Source of the DNA: Zonotrichia leucophrys gambelii
Taxonomy: Eukaryota > Chordata > Aves > Passeriformes > Passerellidae
DNA length: 64,000 nt
Assembly: GCF_028769735.1 (NCBI RefSeq)
Contig: NC_088175.1
Span: 1,426,001-1,490,000, forward strand
Direction of reading: 5' to 3'
This document shows positions 25,404-38,325 of this stretch, piece after piece; position 1 is the first letter of the stretch, and each line of letters opens with the position of its first letter. Position numbers and translations under genes: made by a program. The notes under the pieces were generated by a model. The model made no database searches. It saw only the letters and a program-made list of their open reading frames with translations, and was not told where the DNA came from.

Positions 25404-25821
25404 TACTGTATTTGCATTCCCCCCAGACCAAGGAAGGAATGATGCATCTGACTCCATGTTCTCTGAAGGCTAATTTATTATTTTATTATACTATATTATA
25501 TTAAAGAATACTGTACTATACTAAACTAAAGAATACAGAAAGGATACTTACAGAATGCTAAAAAGCTAATAATGACAACTTGTGACTCTTTCCAGAGTCC
25601 CAACACAGCTTGGCCCTGATTGGCCAAAGAGTCAAAACAACTCACAGCAGAACCCAATGAAACAATCACCTGTGGGTAAACAATCTCCAAACACACTCCA
25701 CATGAGCAAAACACAGGAGAAGCAAATGAGATAAGAATTGTTTCCTTTTTCTCTGAGGCTTCTCAGATTCCCAGAAAAATCCTGGGACAATGGGTTTTTT
25801 TTAGAGAATGTGAATTTCACA
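25404..25821 (-). mobile_element. Solo LTR, family B (6-bp TSD)
   Basis: On the minus strand it starts TGTGAAATTCACATTCTC and ends near GCAAATACAGTA. A perfect GTGTGC repeat flanks it (25398-25403, 25822-25827). Near the 3' end it has AATAATAAATTAGCC and ATGGAGTCAGAT, the latter shared in part with family A, so the two families are related. A CCAAT box lies within TTTGGCCAATCAGGG. Confidence 0.87.
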
Positions 25822-28204
25822 GTGTGCAACTGGGTGTGCAGAAGAAGCCCCTCTGGTGATGGAGAACCTCAGCCTGGAAAGCTGGGCTGCAATGTGGGCT
25901 GAAATTGCTTTCTCAGGATAAGGCTGGAGACTTCCAAGGAGGAATTACCTGAATTACCAAGAGGAATTACCAAGACACCTTAGTCATCTCTAAGGAGAAG
26001 TTACACGAGTATTGAGTCCTCAGTGGTTTTGTAATAAACGACCCAACAAGCTCATCTTCCTTTGGTGGATCCCCAGTCACAAGGGGGAGAAGAATTTGCT
26101 GCTAGCTGCAGCTGAGCACAGAGCAACCTGCACCTCTTAGTAGTGCCAGAGTAATGCTGATTTATGCAGAAAGGATCAGCTGATGTTGTGTGCTGCCTGT
26201 TTGGAAAGCAGATTTTCTATGTGCCACGTGGTAAATGAACCCTGGGATTGCCCAGGACCTTGTAGGTGAGTTTTACCCTGCCCTGGGAGAAGAGGAAGGG
26301 CTGCACCACCCACCCAGACTGGCACAGGGTTCTGGCAACATGGCAAACAAACTCCACAGAGACTTTATGCAAACCACTTCAAGATGGGTTAGAAATAGGA
26401 GCTGCAAATGCCAAACCAGGGGCTAATCATGTGAAACATGCAAAGGGAAGAGATACTCACCAAACAGAAGCACTGAGAAAGCTCTACTGAGCACCCTGTA
26501 TAAATCCCAATGAGCCCAGCAGAGTTTCAAATTGATAATCTGAGTAATAAAAGCTCTTGTAGCCAAAATATGGAGCAAAAGCATGAGGGCAGTAGCCAGG
26601 GTGCTGTAATCAGAGACTGGGAGCACTGCTGAACTCTAGGGACCCTACAACCAAAAGTTTGTAGTTATCTGCTGGTCACAGTGGGATCAGAGCCTTCAAG
26701 AACAGATGGGATTTATCCATGCAAAAGCATGCACCTGCCTCTCTGTGAGGCCTAATTTAAAACAAGAGAGGAAGAGATGCTCATGCAGCATGGCTCATCT
26801 GACCTATCTAAATGTTTCATTTTGAGAAAAAGTTTTGCTTAGGGAAATTCTGGGACAGGATCATCTTCTCCTCTCTTTCTATAGGATTGCACAAGTCTTT
26901 TGCCTATTACCCTGGGCCTTCAGGTGCCCAAATGGGCAGTGCCTGTGTTAATGAGCCCTGCTGGGCTCCAGGTGATCAGGACAGGGCTGAAGAGCCCTGG
27001 GTGGAGCTGGACATGGCCTTAAACAGAAATGGGAGCACAGCAGAGCCTTTTGGGGTGAAACCCCAGTTCAGCAGGTGACCAGCACAGCAGCACTGGCAGC
27101 ATGTTGGGCTTGGGTAGTGTCCTCTCTGTGACTCCAGCCCAAAGGCTTGGCATCGATTTTTAAAGAATTTGAAAGCCCTGAAAGGTTCTCTGCACCTTGC
27201 TGCTAATGAGATTTCAATGTAAAATAAAAGGAACATTGTCTAACCCAGATTAAGCTTGCTCCTGAGTTATTTTTAGCTTGCCTAAACTCTTTCAACCCCT
27301 TTGGTAAAACTCATCAAAATTCATCTCTACTAAAAGGATGTAACTTCAAAGAAGGCATATGCATTAAATGTCAACATGCTTTACTCATTATAAATTACAG
27401 TATCATTAAATCTAACATGAGTTAAATGGGAAAGATTTAATTTCACTATCTTTAAAATGAAGGCATTTTAGCATGGGAATAAAATTTTCTTTAAGAAATA
27501 TTTTTAAAGTAAAAGGGGGCACAGAAGGTTTATTTTACGTGTTATCATATTTGTATGTAAAACCAAAAGCAAAAATGCAACACCCCATTGTTCTGAGGAT
27601 GATGTGGCAATAGTAGCTGACTTCTGCTCATTTTACAACCCTCTTTTTTGGATACACTTCTAATTTAAACTGTGGAAACTGAAAACGTTCCTTTAAAACT
27701 GGTTGTCATGGTTATAAAATCCCGAAAGAAATTATGTGCGTCTGCATCTGCTGAGGGAAACATTTATGGCATGATTTAGCAGAGGGGGGGCAAGCAGCCA
27801 CCCACCACAACCCATTTTCAGACTCGCTTATTACATTACTCAAATTAATTTATCACCCTCCCCAAAAAGGCACGGAAAGGATTCTCACACATTTTTCACT
27901 GCATGCAGTTCATTAGCAAATATCATATGGTGAGGGGTTAGTTCTGTCAAGTTCTGAGAGGTTGGGGGCTTTTTGTTTGTTTGTTTTCTTTAGTTGTCTT
28001 TGTTTCAAGCAAGCTTATCTAGAAATATAGAGTGTGCTAGACTGCCAGCATACAGTTGCTGTCACAATTGATGTCTTGGATCTCTTCCATTCTTTTCCCT
28101 TTCCCTGGTACAGCTAGAAAGTCATCTGGACAGAATAAAAAGCCTAGCTGGATGCTGCAGGTCAGGCTGGCCTGAACAAATGTCTGCATTTCTGCATGGA
28201 GCTC

Positions 28205-28338
28205 AAAAGGATAAAGAAAAGGACAAGAGGAAAAGAAAGCTAAAGAAGAAGCAAAAAAAAAAAAAAAAAAAAAAAAAAGAGAGAGAGAAAAAAAAGGAAA
28301 TAAAGGAAAAGAGAAGAGAAAAGGGAGATGGAAAGAGG
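28205..28338 (+). repeat. Near-homopurine tract with A26 run
   Basis: Almost only A and G on the plus strand, with an uninterrupted run of 26 A at 28253-28278. The lysine-rich frame across it (28180-28374) is a by-product of this composition. Confidence 0.85.
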
Positions 28339-29394
28339 CATCACCTTACTGAAGGAAAACTAAGTCTTCTGTGACGTCACTGCACTTTCCTATACTCCCA
28401 GGACAAAGCTGACCAACCTGTTGATACTCTAGGTTTATTAGAAATGAGTCTATGTTGAGTCAGGCCTCCTCTCTCACAGGGATGCAGAAGTCTGCTCATG
28501 GCTAAGAAGCCATGGTTTAGCACATTTCATTTTTCATTAAGAAAAGCTGGCTGCATAGACAATTAAAAAATTACACTGTGAAAGGCTGAGGTAGCATTCT
28601 TTAATCTTTAGGGTGAGTGATCTGTTGACTGCAGGAAATCTGTGCTGTTCCTGGCCCTGTTAATGTAAATAGCAGATAACGGTGATGGGGGCATTTTAGA
28701 TAAGCAATACAATTTGTGCTATCAGATTGTGAGCTTCAAATGGGATTCAGAGTCTCCTTATACCCATTGATCCAGGGCTTTTCCCATCTGAAAACTTCTG
28801 CTGCAGAAGGAAGTCCCAAGCATAAAGCAGAACCCTTGTGAGAAAGTTTGGAATATAACAACAGGCTCAGCTACTTCTGAAAGGCTGTGGACACTCTCAG
28901 ACTCCTTGACTTTCTGCCACCCATGGAATCAGGGTGTCATTCTTCACTCTTCTGCTTCTTTGGAAAATTATTTCAAGTGAATATTTTCTACCTTCCTGAT
29001 GGAAGCTCTTAATTTATGGCACCTGAATGGAAGAATATAAGAAACTGGAGAAGAGGGAAATCATCAGGGACAGAATTGTGCTTCTCCAATCCTCTTGCCT
29101 CCTTCCTTTACATCTCAACAAACAAAACTTTTCATTGGTGTTGAATCCTTTATTTGACTTCTGAATGTTCATGTGCTGCATGAGCACAGATTTGGATTTT
29201 CTCTTGTTAAATGAAATATCTGCTTTCCCATGTCTGCACTGCCTAGCTCCTCACTCTGATGCTTCCTAATGGCTGGAATAAACCTGAGAACAGGCAGGGA
29301 GCAGAGCTGCATCCATCCAGCTCCTGCAGCTCTTCCCACTGGTACCTGCTGCCTCACCTGCATGCTACTGCCAAGCTCTGGAGTGAACATCACA

Positions 29395-29424
29395 ACACAC
29401 ACACACACACACATATATATATAT
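29395..29424. repeat. (AC)n then (AT)n microsatellite
   Basis: About nine AC units pass directly into six AT units. Confidence 0.9.
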
Positions 29425-30649
29425 GAAAAACAGATAAATATGCCCAAATTCTCCTCCCATGTTGAATAGAGTCTGCTCTGCAGTCCCAGATCTCACACAG
29501 AGTTGTGCTTTTCTTTGAGTAGTGTCTGTATCACTGATCTATAATCCTATAAGTAGATTGCAAGACTGATTAGTCCCTCATTTCTCTCTGTCCATCTATT
29601 TCTCATCTCAGTTCTTTTCTTTCCCATTATTTATTTACCTAGCAGGAAATAAATTGATTCAATCTATTTCCTCATCCTATCTTTCTTAATTCTCTGCTAA
29701 TTATTAGTAGGCAGACTCAGCACCTTCTGCCCTTTGGGTACCTTTGGAGCAGCAGTCTCACCTGCTCTCACTGGGATGGATCACACCCTTCTGCTCTCCA
29801 CAGGGGCTGATGACAGCCTGCTCCACTGCAATCAGATTTATTTGGAACCATGTTACTTTCCTGGAGAAAATGCCACAGGATTACCTGGGGAGGGATGGAA
29901 GGTTCATTAAATTGGTCAGTCCATCTTCCTGCCAATCAGCAGCAGTTCCTGGCAGGGCACACTCCAGCTCTGCTCCAGCAATGTTTCCCGAGTGCCTGCT
30001 GATGTGCTGCCAGCCTTGATGATGTTCAGAGCCAGCACCTTCCCAGGTCAGAGCACTCAGAGCCACTCCTCCTGCTGCCTGATCACTTTTCCTCCTCATG
30101 TGCTCCCCTTTGTGAGCACTACAGACAGCTCTTGCTGAAGGAGGTGTTGAGCAGCAGCAATCCCTGCAGCAGCACTTGGGAAGGAATCCTCCCTGGGACA
30201 GCTTTGCTGCTCTTTGGGAATGTCACCTCAGTGCCTCTGTCCCCTGCTGCCCACACACAAACATCCCTCTCAGGCTTGCTGGACCAGCCTGCTCATGCTT
30301 GAAAGTAATGATTTATACATTTCCTTTAGTGCAACCAAGTGAGCAAGAGGCTTTACTCAGACAGACCTGGCTAGATGGAAATTATTGACCAGGAGAAGGT
30401 CTCAAAGTGTCTAGAAAAATAGCTGACACCAGTGGCACACCTCTCTTTATCCATTTCTGAGTTGTGCATTGCAAAGGTTCAGGTGGCTTTCAATGCCCGG
30501 CTCAATTTGTGCCCTGAAATGAGCAGCTGTTTTATTTCTATGCAGACAGAGAATTTTCAGTGCTGAAGAACTTGCTTAGTCCATCTTCATTACTTCATTT
30601 AATCAGATGTGTAAGATGATCGTTTTAGCCTCATTCTCTGTCAAATAAC

Positions 30650-30782
30650 AGAATCACAGAATCACAGAATGGTTTGGGCTGGAAGGGACCTTAAATCTCA
30701 TTCAGTTCCAGCTCCTGCCATGGGCAGGGACACCTCTCACCATGCCAGGCTGCTCCAAGCCCCATCCAGCCCAGCCAGTGCA
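30650..30782 (-). mobile_element. CR1 LINE 3' end, minus orientation
   Basis: Twofold AGAATCAC followed by AATGGTTTGGGCTGGAAGGG, TGCCATGGGCAGGGACACCT and GCTGCTCCAAGCCCCATCC. The close match suggests a rather young copy. Confidence 0.93.
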
Positions 30783-33700
30783 ACATCACTGTGGAGAATT
30801 AGGAAAAATCTTCTGTAAGAAAGGTGCCTGTAAAGGGTGCTCTGATGTGAGGAGGGAGCTGGACAGAGCTAAGCCTCTGTCTCTGCCCTGTGCTCCTGCC
30901 TTGTGCTGGCTTACACGTTGTTTATATCTGGATCCTAAATCAGGAGCAGCATCAGCCAGGGAGAATAAATCTTCATCCTGGTGTGTTGGATGATGCTCTC
31001 CTAAAGGGATTGAGATGTGCATATATTAACTTGTTTCCCTGGCTCCACAGGGCCTGTTTAGGCAGAGGTTATGAGCACAGGCAAAGCAGTTCTGCAAAGC
31101 AAAATGGGTGCCCCAGGGCCTCAGCAATTTTTGTGGCTGATCCTGCATTTTGGAGAGCAGATTACAATCCAAACCCTGTCTGGGGTTGTGGAAGGAGTCT
31201 GGCATCTGGTGAGGGCTCATCCCATGGATAATGACAGGAATTGCCAGCTTGCTCAGGCACAGCTGCAAGACCCCCCAAACCAGGGCTGTCTGCCAAACCA
31301 GCTCCTGCAAATAAATCCATTCTTGCCTCATACCCTCATACCCCATCCTGACAGTTCCCTTTCCAGCAAGGCTCCCAGGGCTGGGATGTACGGCCTTGAC
31401 ACTCTCCCAAATGCCCACTTGGAAGAAGCTGCTGTGCTGATGCTGCCAGCTCCCAGTCTGGCAAAAGCCAACCACAATTACAAAGGACAAGCAGCAGGAG
31501 CAGTCCCTGACACTGTTTTCTTCAGCAGTGGAAATTATGGCCTGTTCTACCAGGGTTTGAAGGCTTTAGCCTGTTCTCCCTCCAGTGCTGAGCCCAGGGT
31601 CTCCTCACCCCAGCTGAGGATGCTGAGAGGAGACTCAGAGAGTAAAAAAAAATTAAAAGCTCCCCAATGAATATTTTACACCATAAATTGAAGAAGTTTC
31701 CTGCACCTGTCCCTACAGATGGCAAAACCTATCTGTGGACAACTAGATTTGGGTGCTTTATCCTCAAATTGAATTAATGCCACTCTGTCTCTCACACCTG
31801 TGATTACTCCACATCCAGACACCATTCCTGGCTGGGACAAAACCTGTAAGGTCTGGTCAAAGCCACTTGCAAGGGAATAGAAAAAACTCCACCAATTTCC
31901 ACATGCTTTGGTTTCTGCACTGGAGCCGCAGAGCAATGGTGGTTTCAAGAACAGGTCAGCAATGTTGTGTGTGTTTATGTCAAAAAATCTCTTGTACCTT
32001 GGCACAGGCAGTTCTTTTGGGAATGCATTTGTAACCAAGCTAATGATGCAAGAAGCAAAGGGAGCCATGTCTTATAAATTATTTAAATTTCCAAGTGAAA
32101 CACTTCTGCCTCTATCCCACTGTCCTTCAAAATCTTCATTTTGTATCTGAAGTGTAATTTTTTTGAAGCAAGGTTACAGCAGCAAATAAAATGGAACATT
32201 TTATGAACAAAAGGTTTTAAGAAAACACTTATTTTCTACTTAGATAAAGTATTCCCTCTTCAGCCTGATTTGCTTGGGAGAGGGAATTGGAGGCTACAGA
32301 AATTTTATGGATGAGGTATCTGTGACCAGCTCAGCTTGATTTATTTCCTGTTGTCTTCAGGCTAACAAGGAGGAGGGTCAAGAACTGTTCCTATTGTCCT
32401 GTAGAAAAGCTCCATTGTAACAAGAGATTTATGTATCTCCCTCATCCCCAAACCACCTAAAAATAAGATTATGTTTTGCTCATTAATCTCAACAAATTGT
32501 GCTCTGCTTTGGTCAGGAAAACAAGAGCTATGGCTCTTATGGTGCTCAAGAAAAGTAAGGACACAAACACTCAAGGTCAATAAAATGCACTTTTTATTCT
32601 GTATCAATGAAAATATAGCCACATGTAAATAAAGACGTGTGGAAAAAAAAAATCAACATTGATCCTCCCTGAAGAAGTACAGTTCATTGTGCTAAAACCC
32701 ATTTTCCTTTGGGTTAGAAACAGTTGTCTGCCAATGCTTTAAAGTGACCCACAATTTTCCTAGTTGTTGAATTTTAGCAAACAGAAAAGTGCAACAAGAA
32801 GCTTCCTACAGATAAACCAATTTCCCCGAGCACACAGCAACGTCCAGGGGTGACAGGAGAATCACAACCAACAAAAGCATCCCCAGCTCCCTCCTGGGCA
32901 GCACACAGGTGGCCAAGGGAGCATCCACTCTGCACAAACTGATGTGTGATTTCCAGCAGAAAGATGGTCCTTCCTTGCTGCAATTCCTGATTGCTTTGCA
33001 GGTTTCAGATATGGTAGCAGAGACGCATTCCTTTCATAGCTGTTCACTTTCAAACGCTTTATTTTATTTTATTTTTTTCTCCTCTAGGTTTTTATAAGCT
33101 TCCTGCTGTCAAAACACAGTTCTCAATTGCTTTTGTAGAAATAATCCTGAAAGGCAGAGGCATTTAAAATCCTCACAAATCCTCAGTATATTAACAACAG
33201 CAAAAAAGATAGCTGGGCTGTTCAAAAATATTGTTGGGAACATGAATGTCATTTGCATTGGCTAGTGTACAAAGAGCAGCAAGTAGTAACAAAAAAAACA
33301 TCACCCCAGCAATAACCCTTTCCCCCAATTTCTTCCTTGCAAAAAAAAGAGTTTTCTCAAAATACTTTTCCTCCCCACAGTCCCGTGTCTGTGAATCACA
33401 TACATTCAAAAGCAGCAGTCACTCTGTAGATCAGGTTTTCCAACATGAGCTTTTAAAACCACTTGTTTTGCCCAAGTTCTCCATGAGGGTGGCACAAACA
33501 CAATTATACCAGCTGGTGCTTTTTCAGCTAATGGGACACCTTGAAACTTGAACACAGAAAGTAAGGACCTCAGGATAAAATAAAATAAATAAAAATAAAA
33601 GAGGATTTAAAGCTCACCATGCTTTCAAAGTCCTGCTAATGTTCATAGAAAGATTCCCACAAGCCAGGGATCCAGGGATTAGTCCCTGTTAGGTGCTGGA

Positions 33701-36700
33701 GGGTGGAGAGAGACACCACAGCACAAATGTGCCACAAATGTGGAGTGGGGAGTGCTGAGCAGGTGATACAAGGGAAGGAAAAAAATGCACATTACAATTT
33801 CAGCAGAAAAAATAAATAAATAGAATAAATAGAAGGCAGGTTATGCCAAGTTGGGGTGCTCAGCACAGCCCCATGGGTACCTTGTGAGGGCAGGCTGGTT
33901 TTTAGGTTAAACATCTCTGCAGGTTTGTACAGCAGCTCCTGCTCAGTTTAGTTTTATTGTCATTTTGGGTAAGGGGGGGAAGCCTAAGGAAAAAAACCTA
34001 GAAAAACAGTGCAATGTTTTGACTGTAATGAGGTCCCCTGCGATGACAATTCATTAAAAAATAATCTCCCCCTGCCACTAATTGTGATTATTCTGTGAAC
34101 ATGCTCCTACCAGGATACTTCTGCAAAGCTGAGGGTGCACAGATCGTGCCCACCCCTTGTCCCTCTTTCTTCCCAGTATAAATTCCCTAGATTTTTCTGC
34201 ATTTAGGAGCCTAGGATGACTAGTTGCCTAAATGTGTGGGAACTCATAAGCATATCAAAGGGATGGGGGAGGCAGGGGAGGAAGCCTAAAACCCATGTGT
34301 CCCTCCCAGAGCCAAGATTTCATCCTTCAAAGCCTGGTCTGGGGTGGGGATACACCTGAGGAACCCCCCACAAGCTGCCCCTTCCCTTCCCTGCTCTGCT
34401 CCAGGTGTGGACACGAACAGGACCCAAAAGTTGAGCACATCTGCCCACAGCTGGATCAGCAATGCTCAGCTGGAGGGCTGCATGGCAGGATTCAGCCTCA
34501 CAGCCTCACCTGGTGCTCAGCCCCTTGTCTTTGTCATCATCTCTCTCTGTGGTGGCAATAATAGCTTTATTTTTAGCTGTGCTTCTCCCCAGAGGGAGTT
34601 TGCACAGCTTATGTACATATCTGGCTTGTGCAAGGATATTCCAGACAGCCGTGAATTTTGAGCAGTTACTTTGGATGGAAATTACTGACAGTTCAGACAC
34701 CAAGAATGTGTCTTTTGGATTCCAAAATGTGTTAATTAAAAAGTGCCCTTTCCCTGATCGGGTCAGCTGATTTTTATGGCAATCCACCTTGCTGTCCCAA
34801 TCTTCAAAGACATCCTCTACATTTCTGCATGCAGCATGCAGCATTTAGTAGGGCATGAAATCTTGGACCCATTTGCATTAGACAAGGGCCTGAAATTAAA
34901 ATTCTAGTACCCACAGTTCTCAGTTTTGAGAAAGCTCAGCCCACGCTGGGACTCAGTGTCCTGGTCCCTCTGCACAAACTGTGCTAGAGAAATTAATGGA
35001 GAGACTTCCACTGACCTTAGAAGGAATATTTACACAAGATGCTCAAAGCTTGAAAATATTTACCTCCAAAACAGAGAACACAATTTAGAAGATCTGCTGA
35101 GACCACTTTACTGAACCACTCAGTCACTGGCTGGTATTTAAGCAGGACATTAAAAAATCTGCTCTTGCTACAATTCTTATTAGCATATTATTTCTCCTGA
35201 ACACAAACAGCAAAACAGATCATTACCTCATTAAATCTGCTGATGCAACATCACTTAATCAATCTCCCCATTTCTACAGTTTGCTAGGCTAATGATCTAG
35301 GCAAGAAAACATAGGAGGAAGGAAGAGGCGAGAAAAAGATATAAACAAACAAATAAGGAAGGTAACACTTCATTTCATTGTGGAAAATATCCTGCTTCAT
35401 ATTATGTAGCTTTCAAAGCACAAAAATTAACTCAAGATACTCAGCTACACCTGCACATGAAAGCCCAGGCAGGGAAGTCTCTGTGTAGCAGAACAGTCAA
35501 TGGGTATGTAAGGTTTATGAAGCATATCATGTCCTAATTCATGTGAGGGTGGTTGGCAGGACTAATGGGATTTTGTTACATAAACTGTGCTGATAAGGCA
35601 TTGGAGCTTTAAACTGTTAGCAGGAGTATTTTTATGGCTGGCATGTTTTGCAGACAAGATATGGTGAACCTTTCCCTCTGCTTGCAGCCCCACAGGCTGC
35701 CCCACATCCCTTACAGGGCTGCAGAATATCTTAAAGGACAAAAAATCAACAACCAACAAGGAAGGGGGGAACAAAGCTGCCCTAGGAGAAATGCTGCAGC
35801 ATTTCCATCTTTAGGAGCATCTCTGAACCCCTGTGAAACAGGGGCAGGGGGAGGCTGACACTGAGGTCAGCTGTGAGATGTGCCCATGGAAGGGAAATAG
35901 TGCCAACTACTACATTGGAGAAAACATGGTTTGTGTGCAAGTTTTCTGGGAAAGCTCGTTAGCCAGTTGTGCCCTCCACAGAAATGAGCCTCAGCTCCCC
36001 TTGTCTGAGTGCAGGGATTTTATTGGGACAGCTGAAAGGAACATTTACAGACCTGCTTCACACTTCAATGCTAATGAGCTTTTCCACTGGTATCAATAAA
36101 TTCTCCTACTCACAAGTTTAGCATTCCTTTGGCATGCATTGCCAGATAGATCCTTTATTGTCTTTCTGGTAGCTTGCCCAATTCCCACCAGGCAGATTTT
36201 TAAAACCCAAATCCTGCCTTATTGCTGGCTACTGCCTCTCTCACCCAATAAATTCAATTTACCACTTGATAGAATTAGGCAGTTGGTGGCCCTCAGCCCT
36301 TCCTTTAAACAGAAAAAAGATTTTTCTGGGAAGCTACAGACCATCAACAGGCAGCAGGAGGGGTTGGGAGGTGACATTGCATCCTTGCACCCATAATTAT
36401 TTTCTAAAAGTCCCATTGTGGGGGATCCTGCAGAATAAAACCCTTTCTGGGATTGATTTCAGGAGAAAGATGTTCACACTCACACACTGATGACCTCAAA
36501 GGGATGAGCTCTGAACATGCACTGAGTGCAGTGGGGTTGCTGGTATTCAAAAAGCTGAATATAAACAACTGGTTGAGGTGATATTTCAGCTCTGAAATTT
36601 TAAGGTACAACCTGACTGAGATTGTTTGCAATGCCAGGACTCCTAATTATACCTAAAATAAAATGAAATATAAAAAAAATGAAGCTGTTGCCAAATAGCA

Positions 36701-37320
36701 TTTGATGATTAGAGTGAAGAAGGCAGTAATTAATCCTGCAGGGACAACAGAGGACTAATTAGAAGCAGAGCAGAAATTTTGTTTTCCTTTAGAAAAAAAA
36801 AATGCCTTTTTCCATGAGAGTTCAGATAAGACGCCCAATTTACAAACTGAACTGTGACCTCCAACTAATGGTCCTGGCAGCAGCCTTGGATGCAATTGAA
36901 TTCCCAATGATTAGTCAGAAAGTGCTTTTTGTTTTCTTTTTTTTTTTTTTTTTTTCTCTTTTCTAGGAAATAAAAGTGGTGACAGAGAAAAGAGGTGGAA
37001 CATGTCAGGAAACTCTACTGAAAACAAGTCCAGAACAGGAAAGTGCCCACATGTCTTGGCATTGGACACGGGGAGAAGCTGAGCAGAGCCTGAGGAAATA
37101 CAGAGAAATGTTACTATCCCTAAATGGCACTGGTTCAAATTGCTGCTGGGGCTGAAGTTCACCCAAAGTGTACCTGGAGTAGGAATGGTCACACACATGG
37201 CAGAAGCTGGTGTCTCACTCCAGTTCCCCTTCTCAAAGTGGCTCATTAAAACCCACAAACACCCCAGTCCCTGCCATTCTGTGGAACACTGCGCTGCTCA
37301 AGAGTGTACAAAAGGACCAC

Positions 37321-37330
37321 AAAACAAAAT

Positions 37331-37363
<33 letters not shown>

Positions 37364-37388
37364 ATAAAATAAAATAAAATAAAATAAG
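37321..37388. repeat. (AAAAC)n / (AAAAT)n simple repeat
   Basis: Pentamer repeat that switches from AAAAC to AAAAT units near 37361. Confidence 0.9.
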
Positions 37389-37712
37389 ATGAAGGTTTGT
37401 TTAATAAAATAATGCCCTGAGAGTGGCTCACCCTGTTATTCCTGTTTAATTTGGAGACTTGTTGCTAAGCCACAGATTGGGAAGTATTTTGTGAGCAACC
37501 CCATGAGCCATCATAGAGACTGAGGACATTACAGAGTCTGGGAAAACATCTAATAATGGAGCCAGTGTAAACCTTTGAATGTGCCTTGACAAGCAGGGAA
37601 TAATCCTGGGAATGGGGCTTGGGCAGACCCCATGGATGTGCCCAATGCCTTTGGACAAGCCCAGGCCTTTTCATCAATGGTATGCACACATTGTGAGAGG
37701 AGCAGACTGAGT

Positions 37713-37744
37713 CCAGAGGGATGAAAATCCAGAGGGATGAAAAT
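37713..37744. repeat. 16-bp tandem repeat, two exact copies
   Basis: CCAGAGGGATGAAAAT twice in a row. Confidence 0.9.
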
Positions 37745-38230
37745 CACCTCCAGATCCAGCCACTAACAAGAAACCTGCACATTTCCTACAGCCTTGGATG
37801 TGCAGGTCTGCCAGAGCTGCACTGAAAACCAGCTCACATGCTATGGATATTTTGATGGCATTTTCAGACATGTAATCACCTTTCACTGGACTGGGGAAGA
37901 GGCTGGAAGAGGGTGTGGGTGTTGTTGATGTATCCATATCAGCCCACTGCTTCCAGAAACTGCATAGTCACCGAGACATTATTCTCAGTGTTTGGCACCA
38001 AGTGTGGATTTTAGCTGATGCCTGACTAAATGCTTAATTTATTTCTATGCCATAGTTTAGAATATGCCAGATTTCTCTGCTGTCTGTTTGATGAGTATTG
38101 GCTCTCACAGCTATTATCTGGAAAATTGGCAACACGCTCCTCCGCATGGTATTTAAACTGAAAATCAGAAAAAAATAGGACATAACTAAAAACCTTCAAA
38201 ATTTACCTCCTGTTTGTGCTATTAAAATCT

Positions 38231-38325
38231 ACAGAATCACCAAATGATAAAACAGAACTTGTGACTTTCTGGAAATCACTTGGTCCAACCCCCTCTGTTC
38301 ATTGCAGGGCCAGCTGCAAATAGAG
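38231..38325 (-). mobile_element. Old CR1 LINE tail, minus orientation
   Basis: ACAGAATCACCAAATGATAA, then TCTGGAAATCACTTGGTCCA, ACCCCC and GCAGGGCCAGCT fit an older CR1 subfamily end. Confidence 0.7.

Larger units (their letters stand above)
25828..30649. other. Intergenic stretch, unique sequence plus simple repeats
   Basis: No gene recognised. It includes a near-homopurine tract (28205-28338) and an AC/AT microsatellite (29395-29424). 27700-27930 is repeat-free and could be a conserved non-coding element, but this is untested. Confidence 0.5.

Noticed and set aside
28180..28374. Lysine-rich 64-codon frame
   Set aside because: It is a product of the purine tract and the A26 run.
31026..31670. 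Overlapping open frames of 199 (plus) and 154 (minus) codons
   Set aside because: No family motif, no repeated domain, and both strands are open at once, which points to chance in moderately GC-rich DNA. A transcript would be needed to revive this.
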